Positions 1 to 12,143 of a DNA stretch of 64,000 bases are shown here, in pieces; the stretch's first letter is position 1, and each line of letters begins with the position of its first letter. The DNA lies in the NCBI GenBank assembly GCA_947172415.1, contig OX359194.1, positions 7,388,401 to 7,452,400 on the forward strand, written 5' to 3'. The stretch is from Chondrosia reniformis (Eukaryota > Porifera > Demospongiae > Chondrillida > Chondrillidae). Both the position numbers and the translations under genes were made by a program. Under the pieces are notes generated by a model, which was given only the letters and a program-made list of their open reading frames with translations, was not told where the DNA came from and searched no databases.

Positions 1-759
1 GTACTTGTTTAAGGGTAAAGTGAAAGTACATGCAATTCTACAGCTACTAAAGGATCTATTCCATGCAATGTACTCTGATCTCATGCACTTAACTAGCTGT
101 CACTTTTCCTACTTCCTAAATGAAATTCAATCCCTTACAATCACCCTAACAAGGCTTCTATACACAAATAGGATATACTAGAGTAGCCTTCCTGGCTAAC
201 CACCCACTCCTTGAGGACAGTGTAGCCTTTGAGGTGTCTTGCACTTCAATGGCTTGGGATCTCAAAGGTGATACTTTAAATTGATTATCCTTGTAACTGA
301 ATTTTACTGTAAATATGTGCAAGTTCAATTATAATTTATTGAAAATACAATATTAGGAATAACTCTACTATTACAACTCATACAATAGTGTGTATCAATT
401 ACATGTATAATTGATATATTTAGTAGTTAATCCGGACTCTTTTCCACTTGAAGTTTGTTCTATTATATTCTTAATGTTTGCTTGATCACTTGAGCAGTCT
501 GCAGCTGATAAATGAATTATGTTGTACTGGGAAAGTGGAATTCCTTGAAAAGCTGTCATTCTACCATATATGATGATTGGTGGTCATAGAGTGGTTATTG
601 TAAGGGTGCCCAATCCATTAACACACAGGCAGTTCAAGGGATACTTTACCACATTAAGATCACATTGGATTTACACATTGTATAAAGTACATACCAAAGA
701 ATAAAAAATAGCCAATCCTGGTCTGACAGCTAAAACAGTTTATTACCATCAAATTTAAT
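1..759. other. Intergenic / 3' flank of AVL9, no gene seen
   Basis: AT-rich sequence with no open frame of useful length and no recognisable splice-bounded exon. It must contain the 3' end of the minus-strand AVL9 transcript. Nothing else can be supported here. Confidence 0.5.
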
Positions 760-2100
760 TCATTGTCTATCCTCTTCTTTTCCTGACCACCAGTTCCACA
801 AAGCTGTTGATGTTTTGGTCCATGCATCAGTTAGCTTGTCCCTTGTGCTAGTAACTGCTTCTTTTACACTCTCTCTCTGCTCTTCTGTCAAAATGTTGTC
901 AACCTCCACTGCAACCTTTCTCTTTAGGTCCTCAAAGCTAAGGGCTTGTCTGCAAGGGTGTTCAGTGCCACATCCTTCCTTCCTTCCCTCTACTCCACTG
1001 ACCTGTAAGGATGACAGCTGCTCCTTAAATTCCTCTACAAAGGCACTATTGAAGTCATTTATTTCTTCATTGCTACCATGCTTAGCTGTGTTCAGGAGGG
1101 TGTGGCAGTACAAGCTAAACTTGGCCCTGATGTAATCCTCACTGCCCACCCATTGATGATCAACTAGATCATCCTTCTTGGCCTGACAAAGTAAGGAACT
1201 AAATCTCAAATCAGCCAGAGATAGTTTTAATAATGATTTCAGCAGTGGTGAATTTATCAGAAGATAGCCTGTACTCAGATTAAGAAATACATCACACAAT
1301 TCTGATTGCTTCCTCTCAAAGAGAAGATTAGAAGTGCCAAATGATAAAAGCTTCCTATTGTGGTACAACTGCTTTATGTTATCCATCTCCTGAAGAGCTG
1401 CATATGGTAAGATTGCCGTTTGGGAACCCAAAGCCAGTGGAATGGTACCAAAGCCTTCCAATAGATGCTGAAGACAGTTCGGAATCAAACTTGCCATAAC
1501 CAAGACACCCCTGCTTGCTTCTTCTGCTGAATCACTGAATAGCATGACAGTTCGACCAAGTAAAAGGGCCTTAAAGACCTGCAATACCTTGTACTGATGT
1601 CTGACGAGGAGTGGAACAGGGTCTACCTCCACAAACACATATTCTGTCACTTCAATACTAGCAAGTGATTTATTGAGATAAGCATACAAATCTAACAGAA
1701 TAGACCTGTCTGAGAATTCACCAGCAGAGAAATATGCCTCTGTGACCATTTTTAGTCTAGATTGTATCAAGCCATAAGCTGGAATATGACTTAATATACA
1801 GACAGCCTTTTGAATAGAGCTTCTTGTGATGTCAGTATCCAAGTTCTTCAATCCTAAAGTGGAGATTTGCCTGTAGCAACTGACAGCAAATAAATTCTGG
1901 TTTTCACTCAAGACAGTGAAGCAAACTGATCCTTCTTCAACATTATGGGCTCCATCAGGAAGAGCTAGGTGAACAAGGTACTTTAGCTGGCTCAAATCTC
2001 TTTCTGGATATGAAAATTCAACAACTGAACCTTTTGAGTGGTGGAAGCCAATGATGCAGACACAAAGAATAGGTTCTTTGGCAGGTTCTCTGGCAGCCAT
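760..2100 (-). CDS. AVL9: AVL9-like late secretory pathway protein (DENN-related), intronless
   Basis: Single open exon of about 446 aa starting at the ATG at 2100; the frame is open 16 codons further upstream, but that stretch looks like 5'UTR because CTTCTGTACACAG ends just before the start, as a 3' splice site would. The N-terminus (CVCIIGFHHSKGSVVEFSYP) and the LALPDGAHN, SCYRQI, VCILSHIPAYGL and LLINSPLLKSL stretches match AVL9 family signatures. AVL9 proteins act in late Golgi-to-surface traffic and cell polarity and belong to the DENN-like superfamily. The human protein, as I recall, is about 650 aa, so the C-terminal tail is shorter here; it ends in a Trp-rich segment (LWNWWSGKEE). 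The gene lacks coding introns, unlike most neighbours. Family call is firm; the exact start is likely. Confidence 0.9.
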   Translation of the reverse strand: MAAREPAKEPILCVCIIGFHHSKGSVVEFSYPERDLSQLKYLVHLALPDGAHNVEEGSVCFTVLSENQNLFAVSCYRQISTLGLKNLDTDITRSSIQKAVCILSHIPAYGLIQSRLKMVTEAYFSAGEFSDRSILLDLYAYLNKSLASIEVTEYVFVEVDPVPLLVRHQYKVLQVFKALLLGRTVMLFSDSAEEASRGVLVMASLIPNCLQHLLEGFGTIPLALGSQTAILPYAALQEMDNIKQLYHNRKLLSFGTSNLLFERKQSELCDVFLNLSTGYLLINSPLLKSLLKLSLADLRFSSLLCQAKKDDLVDHQWVGSEDYIRAKFSLYCHTLLNTAKHGSNEEINDFNSAFVEEFKEQLSSLQVSGVEGRKEGCGTEHPCRQALSFEDLKRKVAVEVDNILTEEQRESVKEAVTSTRDKLTDAWTKTSTALWNWWSGKEEDRQ

Positions 2101-3330
2101 TTTCTCTACCTGTGTACAGAAGGGTATAGAAGAAGTGTCAACAACCACTATTTGAAAATAACAATCAGGTTGTTTACTACTTTATGAAGTCATCAGTTAT
2201 CTTTATCAATAGGATTAACAGTACAGCACTTTAAACTGATTGAAAGCTCAAATAACTATTGTGTATAGCTCCCTAAAAAGCTTTCCTTCATAACTACCAC
2301 AACTGTTTAAGCAGATGGTATTTTAAGGCAGCTACATAACAAGTTTGTTGACTGCTATGTAAGTGTCAACCCTAACTTCCCTAAGTGGGGGCAGTTACTC
2401 TAAAACCGGTAAACACCCCCACAAGTTTATTGACCTGATAACAAGCCTGTTTTGTTAAGGCCGAATTTGTTTTGTAAAACTTTAGACTATATTGAGAATT
2501 GCCTTAACCCCAGGGGTTGTAAGGTAATTGGTAAGTCTAGAGGCTTCAGGTTCCATGATAAAGGACTTATCTACCCCCTCTACACACTAGGCAGGGTTAT
2601 GGACTATACACTAATAGAAAAGTTATAAAATAGACAGTGAAATATATGAGTTATCTATACAAGCTAGTATTTCAGACAGAACATTAATACATAACAAGTA
2701 CTAGCTCAAGTAGTCATTAGCTGCCTAATAACAGATACATGCTATAATAAGCAGTACTGGATGGACACATAAAATCGCTTTAAAAATCCTATTCAGCTAC
2801 AACAATGTTACAAAGTCAATTCATAGAGTGCAGGCATGCATGGCAACAACAAAGTAACAAGTACAATACCTTTAGTTTTAGTCTCTTTGATGTGGCTATT
2901 GTAATATTTCAGGTAAATTGCTTAAGGTGTAAATTCTCCTGGTGTAACAATCATTTAATAGTTAATTACAACAACTTCAAAGGGCTCTCATTAGCAGTTT
3001 CAGATAGCAAACTGACAAATTGAATAATTGATAGGATAACTGTCTAACTTGGCTAGACATGGTGTCTAGGTTATAATGTATCAAGGTATTTGGAGAAAAT
3101 ATCAGAAAATCAGGGTAATAAGAGAAATTATGTTAAGTTTACATTTACAAATTAAGCCATTACTTCTCCTTAACAGATCAGGGTTGTTGACAGTTTAGCT
3201 ATAATAAACCTTTCTTGTTGTGTAAAGGTTAAAAAACAATTTTATATCTTGGGCCAATTCTTTGTATAAAAAGTTTTTAAATCCTTTGAACCACAAATTC
3301 CAGGACAACCACAAATAGAAACATAGCTAT
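2101..3330. other. Intergenic between divergent AVL9 and Jun
   Basis: About 1.2 kb of AT-rich DNA between two divergently transcribed genes. Short open frames lack coding character or splice context. It presumably holds the AVL9 promoter and distal Jun regulatory sequence; no specific element could be supported before 3331. Confidence 0.5.
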
Positions 3331-3344
3331 GTTGCTAGGGAAAC
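3331..3344 (+). promoter_or_regulatory. X-box-like (RFX) site upstream of Jun
   Basis: GTTGCTAGGGAAAC resembles the imperfect palindromic X-box bound by RFX factors. It lies about 105 bp upstream of the Jun TATA box. Seen in sequence; factor binding is inference. Confidence 0.4.
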
Positions 3345-3437
3345 GTCTAACAACGGGCACAGTGCATAATTTAAATCGCTTAGGTATAGTGTAACTTCCG
3401 ATTTAGAGCAAGTTATTTTTGGAAGCCAAGGGCAGGG

Positions 3438-3445
3438 TATAAAAG
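3438..3445 (+). promoter_or_regulatory. TATA box of the Jun gene
   Basis: TATAAAAG lies 103 bp upstream of the Jun ATG, predicting a start site near 3468 and a 5'UTR of about 70 nt. An A/T-rich TTATTTTTGG (3413-3422), similar to MEF2/CArG-type sites, sits about 15 bp upstream. Vertebrate c-Jun promoters also carry a MEF2 site near the TATA region, so the arrangement may be meaningful. Confidence 0.75.
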
Positions 3446-3540
3446 GGTAGCGCTGAAATCACTAGGCATCTACCGAGTTTTATTTCCGGGTTTGAGGTAA
3501 TAGCTTCTATAAGTTACGCGTTAGCAAGCAACTATTCAGA

Positions 3541-4500
3541 ATGTTAATGGAAAACTTTGGAATCTATGAAGATCAGTCTATGGAGGCTCTGAAAGCCAAG
3601 TCTGTAGCTCCAGCATCGTATTTCGCAGGCTATCCAGACAGTTTCCTACAAATCAAACAAGAACAAAGCGGCGAGGCTCCCGATTTTCAGAATTATAACT
3701 TTATGGCTCACATGCCACCGGCCTTTCCTCCATTTGCCGCCTTCACGCAGCCGATGATGCACCCTGCCACCCCAACTCCTTTTAGAATATTTGCAAACCA
3801 GCCACCGACCACAGAACAAGACCAGTATTCGGGTCTCTTCGAGTTGTACTCTAAAACGATGAAGGGTGTAGCAGGGACTGAAGGCTACCAGAACTTTAGT
3901 TCCGCTCAGAGCGTTCCCTCCTCGTACCAGAACCCAGGTCTGGGAGTGATGGCGCACACGTACGCCAATATGACCAACCCAGACCTAGTTCCAGCTATGA
4001 AGAACCCTTTGGCTCACCTTCAAATGATCGAAGCCAATTCAACGGCGAGTTCGCCCTATTCAAGTCGAGAAGACTTGCGAACAGCTGCTTCTACCTCGCA
4101 TCTAACTACCGGTTCGCCCGCTGGAAGTGAAATGGACGTGTACGGTACCGCGGTAATGCACGATGCTTTAGCCGAGGTACCAGACATGATGAATCAGGAG
4201 AGAATCAAGTCTGAGAGGAAGAAGGCGAGGAATAGGATCGCAGCTAAAAAGTGTAGAAATAATAGACTAGCCAGAGAAGCTGATCTAGAGCATACAGTTA
4301 GAAAGATGATGGAGCAGCAATCCTATCTCCAAGAAGAGAGAAGTAAGCTACAGGAATCGGTTAACGAATTGAAGCTACAAGTACTACACCATTTACAAAA
4401 TGGCTGTCAAATAGATGTACCATCAGATATCGATCTCTCAGCAGCAGAGCGTGTAAATGCTAGCAGTAGAAGTCCATTACAGACCGCAATCAAAGCATAG
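3541..4500 (+). CDS. JUN: Jun-family bZIP transcription factor (AP-1), intronless
   Basis: 319 aa, one exon. The C-terminal third holds a bZIP: basic region RKKARNRIAAKKCRNNRLAR (about residues 228-247), with the NxxAAxxCR signature and the Jun redox Cys, then a zipper with heptad residues L-M-L-L-L-H, ending in HHLQNGCQ, which parallels the Jun ending NHVNSGCQ. Jun dimerises with Fos/ATF partners and binds TRE/CRE sites in the nucleus. The N-terminal two thirds are low complexity with scattered SP/TP sites (SSPYS, GSPAG) and no obvious JNK-docking delta region. Basic-region Ser is replaced by Lys (AAKKCR instead of AASKCR). Intronless like vertebrate JUN. The stop TAG is followed by a TGA 6 nt later, and AATAAA near 4612 fits a poly(A) signal. 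Confidence 0.93.
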   Translation: MLMENFGIYEDQSMEALKAKSVAPASYFAGYPDSFLQIKQEQSGEAPDFQNYNFMAHMPPAFPPFAAFTQPMMHPATPTPFRIFANQPPTTEQDQYSGLFELYSKTMKGVAGTEGYQNFSSAQSVPSSYQNPGLGVMAHTYANMTNPDLVPAMKNPLAHLQMIEANSTASSPYSSREDLRTAASTSHLTTGSPAGSEMDVYGTAVMHDALAEVPDMMNQERIKSERKKARNRIAAKKCRNNRLAREADLEHTVRKMMEQQSYLQEERSKLQESVNELKLQVLHHLQNGCQIDVPSDIDLSAAERVNASSRSPLQTAIKA

Positions 4501-5387
4501 AAGAAATGAAAATTATTTAACACTATCACTCATTTGTATATGTCCTGAACAGGTCAAACCACTTTGTAAATTTTTATAACTAACAGTCCATTTTGTGTTT
4601 ATTTACTTTAGAATAAATTCATTTTTGTACAAGCTGTTTGTACCAATGTTTATCATTTTTAACAAAGTAAACTTAAACAATGTCGACAGGAAGACGCAAA
4701 AAAATGAATTCTCGAGTAACCTTGGTTGTGATTACGATGAGGAAATACGGTCAGTCATATTGACGGGAAAATTGCTGTCGACATGTGTAAGGATGCATGA
4801 CAAATCATTTTAATTGGTATCAGCCAAATTTGGTGCGGTGGTACAGAGTACAGCACTGCTAGCTACAGTCAGATGGAAGTATAGATAGTCTATGGTTTAA
4901 TTATCGTAAAAAGGTTATAGGTGGGGATTTCGAAAATATACTTTAGACTTTGTAGGTTATAGGAATAATTGCATTCGGTTTGAAGATAACGCAATACTAA
5001 GGTGGTACAAGGATTGCACTTTGAACTAGAGAATATGCTATAGTGAGCATGCTGAATCAGCAATTAATCGTTTTCGCCAATTTTCGAGCGATTTCCCGAA
5101 TTTGAACATGTGATTTCAACGTGAAACAAACGTGATCTCGATTAAAAAAGAAATCAAACGATGCTTTGAGGAATAAAACAATAATACAACACAGTCATAC
5201 AAACCCCTTTTCGGAGAGGCAACTTTCTCTTAAGTCGTTCTATTATAGACATACCTAGATACGAAGGTCCCGAAGAGGCGCCCCCCTTCGTCTAGAACAG
5301 TCCGCATACCATGTTACTCTTGTAAACTATGACGGATTTTCCCGTATAATTTTAGCTTTGCAAATGGCGTAGGATTCATGGGACTCC
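4501..5387. other. Jun 3' flank and MED26 5' flank
   Basis: AT-rich sequence between two same-strand genes, holding the Jun 3'UTR and the MED26 promoter/5'UTR. Two short ATGs (near 5364 and 5379) precede the MED26 ATG and are out of frame or quickly stopped, so they could act as uORFs. No further gene seen. Confidence 0.5.
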
Positions 5388-7136
5388 ATGACAATTCCAG
5401 TTAGTGAACTAAGAGCTCAATTGGCCTCTGCTGTTGATAAAGATGGAAACGTACGGTTTAGTGGAGTGACTATGCAATAAGCTAATGTAGTTTTAATCTA
5501 CAGCTTGAAATAATGTTAAAAGGAAGATTCTGGGATATTTCTTGAATTAGGACTGTTTTTCAAGTAAAATGGTGGTAACACATCTTTGCGAAAAGCCTTT
5601 CGTAATCCCTATTTTTATTTCCTATTACTCAGATTACCAATATGCAGATAGTTTTGCAAGTTGTATCAGAGTTAGAGAAGGCCAGTGTCTCTCCTGAGGA
5701 CCTCTTGGTAAGTTAAAATGGCTTTCTAGCTGATTGTGAGCTTCGTTAAGTATATGATACCTAAAAAGGCGTTTGGAATTAGAATAATGTATTTCATCAT
5801 TGCAGTGTACATAATTACAAAATTTGGTTAATTTTTTTTCAATGAGCAGTATTGTATAGCAGTCATACATAATTGTAAGCTTTATGTACCACAGTGACCT
5901 GCTACATGCATGGTTCTGTAGACAACCCGCCTTGGGAAGCTCATCCAGGCCATCAGGAAACACACGACAAATGAACAGCTTGTAAAGAGATTGAAATTAA
6001 TGTTAAAGAAATGGAGGGAGGACTGTGCAGCCAAAGCAGCCGCAGTAAGAGCACCCCTGCCTTCCGTGCCAGTCTCTAATGGCATGCTTCCTAGCTCCAT
6101 TACAGTTCAGAAGCAAGAGATTAAAAGTGTACCTCGCTTGAATAATATCAGGCCAATGGTCTCTGAGGGTAGCCATCCTTCGGTGCCTCTTCCTTGGGTA
6201 CCCATTTCAACCAACTCAACTCTTCTCCCTTCACCATGTGACATTTCTCTGCCTCCTCCCACCTTCACAAATGAAGGACATCTGCAACCTTTGTGTATCA
6301 GAATCAGACTGCATCTCCTTCCAAGTCATTTTGTTGACCGCTTGCTACAAAAGAAAAGTCTTGAACAGGAAGGTGTTGGGCAAAAAGGCAAAACAAGGAA
6401 TGTTAGTGGAAAGGAACCTACAAATATTTCAAATTTATTAGAGAAAGATGAAAGAGGTTCTAATGTAGGTAAGAATGAAGACGTTGAACATCAGAAGATG
6501 TCAAAACTATCTCAAAGCATCATTACGGAACCACAGAGTCACTTTAAAGCAACAGAGAATGCTTTTGAAGACCAAGACGGTATTTCCAACCATAGAATGG
6601 ATACTACGTGCATCAGCTACATCACACCACAGCAGGACACTGACAGTGAAAGAGCCACTCTGTCAGAAGAGTCCTTAGCATCCAGTTTAGTGATCAGTAT
6701 CCCAACCAGGAAGATCACAGTCAATGGGCAGACTACTGGGGATTCCCCTACTTCAGTCCTGCTACCAGAGGAGAGGGGAGCTACTACTACAGTATATGAC
6801 TATTCACCTATAACTCCAGTTAGTAATCCCATGGATGTTGAACCTATAATTGGTTCCAATTCAGAAATTTCATTTCAGGATGAAGATTTGGGTAGCAAAG
6901 ACAATTTTGATTTAGAACAATCTTACCTTATAGAAGATACTTTCGACGTTGACATGACAGTGCATAGTGAGGAACCAAATCCTGTCTGTTGGAAATTTGG
7001 TTACCATAGCGACACAGGACAATTAACTGGTATCCATGGTTACTTTGATCATACTGGGAAATGGCGTGATTGGACAACAGTTATTCCATCCCACAATAAT
7101 CGAGTCAATGTGCTACCTTACGTCTACATTGACTAA
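5388..7136 (+). CDS. MED26: MED26, Mediator subunit with TFIIS N-terminal domain
   Basis: Three exons: 5388-5450, 5633-5707 and 5922-7136 (450 aa). Joining them gives a continuous TFIIS-N (LW) domain in residues 1-75: SELRAQLASAVDK, ITNMQIVLQVVSELEK, TRLGKLIQAIRKHT and LVKRLKLMLKKWRED, matching human MED26 block by block. The extreme C-terminus (WRDWTTVIP through NRVNVLPYVYID) matches the MED26 tail that anchors it to Mediator. In animals the N-domain recruits elongation factors (ELL/EAF, super elongation complex) to Mediator. The 250-residue middle is Ser/Thr/acidic and disordered. All three junctions are in phase 0. About 150 aa shorter than the human protein. Stop TAA. Confidence 0.93.
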
Positions 7137-7434
7137 AAGTTTTTAATGCAATATGTAGTTAATTTACTAATTATATATGAGTATTTGTTAATGATCATTG
7201 TTTGTGTTGTACGGTCAAGAACCAGCTAATGCATACTGTATAAAGTTGTGTGTTAAAAATTATAATTTTATATTGTATAATATTGTTTGTATAATGAACT
7301 ATTGATTCCAATGAAATGTAGTACATAAATGTTTTAATTTAAGAAAAATAATTATACAAACAAGAAATGAATAATTATAGAAATTGAAATATATACGAAC
7401 CCAGTTTTTAACAAAGAACTCATTGTGAAGGTAT

Positions 7435-10356
<2,922 letters not shown>

Positions 10357-10481
10357 TTAGAATGGATTTCGGAACTCACATATAAATGTAGTACACACAT
10401 CAAATAATAGATATCAAAAGAAATATCAGTATCACTCACATAAATACACACAGAAGCCCAAAATAATATTTGTACAAAAGA

Positions 10482-12095
10482 CTACTCTAATATATTAAAA
10501 AAGAAGATTATCTTGTCAGTAATATCGGGGGAAGTTTGGTCATACAAAGCCTCTAATTTTGCTGCAAACAAACTTTTGAAGAATGTGGGCAAGCTGTCAT
10601 ATCTAACAGCATTTGAATCTTCAGAGAGTCTGACTAAAATATTATCTACTGCGTCTCTTCTCTTCTCTTTTGAGGCCTTTCTGTCCTTTGGGTCTCCAAA
10701 GATAACACACTCATGTTGCGACATTTTGTCAACAACACTGTCCAAATCATACCACTTGAGAGTGGTGGGGCAGAGAACTTCTGCAGGATGAAAGTGACCC
10801 TTGTAGGACACTTTTGGGCTATACTTTGTGTAGTATCCCAGGTCATAAAACTGCATTTCTGGCATGGTTGACCTCAATTCTGACATAAAGTGGAGCTCTT
10901 GAAGGATAGTGTAGATGCCTGGTTGGAGGAACCGCACTTTAGGGTCGTAATAGAGATATATGGACACAAAGTATCTCGGAAGAAAGTCAATGATGCTGAC
11001 AGCTATTAATTTGTCGTCCAAGAAGTAGACTTGATGAAAGGTCCCTTGCAATTTGCCTTTGTCGGTATTGTTTGGTATGCAACTGGTACAGAATCCCCAG
11101 CGGAACTGAGTGAATTCTGAGAATCTCACTTTTCCTGGATGAATTGCTTCCTGAAATCTGTCATAGAGGTCATAGGATTCCTCTAGAATTTCCTCTAGTT
11201 TTGGATCCATGGGTCTAACAGGATACAGTTCTATACGCAGTTTGTGCTTTGGGTTATTCAAATTTCCTTGTTCTTCCATCATCTCAGCCAAGCTTCTTCC
11301 AACTGGCTGCTCTGTGCTGGCTGTAGCTCCGCTCTTGCCCAAATTCCCAGCCTTCCTCTCCTTTCGTATTTCTTTAGCCTTTCGACAAGGTTTCTTGGCT
11401 GGATCTAGTCCCATCCCTGACTTTACCTCTTTTTTTCTTTTTTTCCTTACCACACTCTGATCAGTTTGACTGCTGCCTGAAAGATTAGGAACAAGCTTAG
11501 TGGCACTGCTGATGGATACATCTAGCACATCTTGTCCAACACCTATACTCTCCATGTTGACATGTTCACTTTTTCCCTCTCGAGTCTCTTCCACCAAGGC
11601 GCCTGTGTCATTTGAGGTGGGACACCATCTTGAATCACCATGCATTAGAAACGAATTAACCTTTCTCAGGACCTTGCGATGGGATTTGGTAAACTTAAAC
11701 CTGCTTATATCTAGCCTTATTGTGTAAGCTGGACAGCAAACTACCTCTTGTCTCGGCCTGTAAAGAACATTCCCCGTTCTCCACCACCCGTGTTCCATTA
11801 ACTCTTGTATAAAGGATGGATCAACTTCGTCGTGAATCAGTATGATATCGTTGCAGTCGCCCATCGGAGAATCGCAGTATGGGCACGCGTCTCTGTCCCT
11901 TTCGGAAGCAGCTACCACAGAAACATTAATCTTTGTCTCTCTCGATTCCAAAGAAGGTACTTCGTTAGGGACGTTCGTATCTTCTTCCCAGTCTACAACT
12001 ACATTGTGTCGTAACGTGCTCTGTCTCTCCTCATTTTCATTGTCAAGGAATGCTTCACGTTCATCGGTAGAGGTTTTAGCCATACAACAACCCAT
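10482..12095 (-). CDS. ATE1: Arginyl-tRNA--protein transferase 1, intronless
   Basis: 537 aa in one exon. ATE1 transfers Arg from Arg-tRNA to proteins with N-terminal Asp, Glu or oxidised Cys, feeding the Arg/N-degron pathway. Landmarks: N-terminal Cys cluster CPYC (about residue 71) and VVCCPAYTIR, which in the family binds an Fe-S cluster; RWCP region; family motif PCRKAKEIRKERK (about 234); C-terminal GNAT-like domain with GTFHQVYFLDDKLIAVSIID, YLYYDP and LGYYTKYSPKVSYKG. An about 160-residue low-complexity linker separates the halves, as in other animals. The first residues, MGCCMAK, resemble a myristoylation/palmitoylation signal; Met5 is an alternative start. Animal ATE1 genes are normally intron-rich, so the single exon is notable. 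Only 48 bp lie between the TRAPPC13 stop and this ATG. Confidence 0.95.
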   Translation of the reverse strand: MGCCMAKTSTDEREAFLDNENEERQSTLRHNVVVDWEEDTNVPNEVPSLESRETKINVSVVAASERDRDACPYCDSPMGDCNDIILIHDEVDPSFIQELMEHGWWRTGNVLYRPRQEVVCCPAYTIRLDISRFKFTKSHRKVLRKVNSFLMHGDSRWCPTSNDTGALVEETREGKSEHVNMESIGVGQDVLDVSISSATKLVPNLSGSSQTDQSVVRKKRKKEVKSGMGLDPAKKPCRKAKEIRKERKAGNLGKSGATASTEQPVGRSLAEMMEEQGNLNNPKHKLRIELYPVRPMDPKLEEILEESYDLYDRFQEAIHPGKVRFSEFTQFRWGFCTSCIPNNTDKGKLQGTFHQVYFLDDKLIAVSIIDFLPRYFVSIYLYYDPKVRFLQPGIYTILQELHFMSELRSTMPEMQFYDLGYYTKYSPKVSYKGHFHPAEVLCPTTLKWYDLDSVVDKMSQHECVIFGDPKDRKASKEKRRDAVDNILVRLSEDSNAVRYDSLPTFFKSLFAAKLEALYDQTSPDITDKIIFFFNILE

Positions 12096-12100
12096 GACCC

Positions 12101-12121
12101 ATGTAGGGTAATTCCCTACAT
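12101..12121. promoter_or_regulatory. Perfect palindrome in the TRAPPC13-ATE1 gap
   Basis: ATGTAGGG-TAATT-CCCTACAT: 8-bp perfect inverted arms around 5 bp, inside the 48-bp space between the TRAPPC13 stop (12144) and the ATE1 ATG (12095). It could be a dimer-binding site, an RNA hairpin near the ATE1 start, or chance. Confidence 0.45.
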
Positions 12122-12143
12122 CATTCTAATTAATCATATAGAA

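Noticed and set aside
3646..3957. 103-codon frame antisense to Jun
   Set aside because: Shadow of the real Jun frame with no family resemblance.
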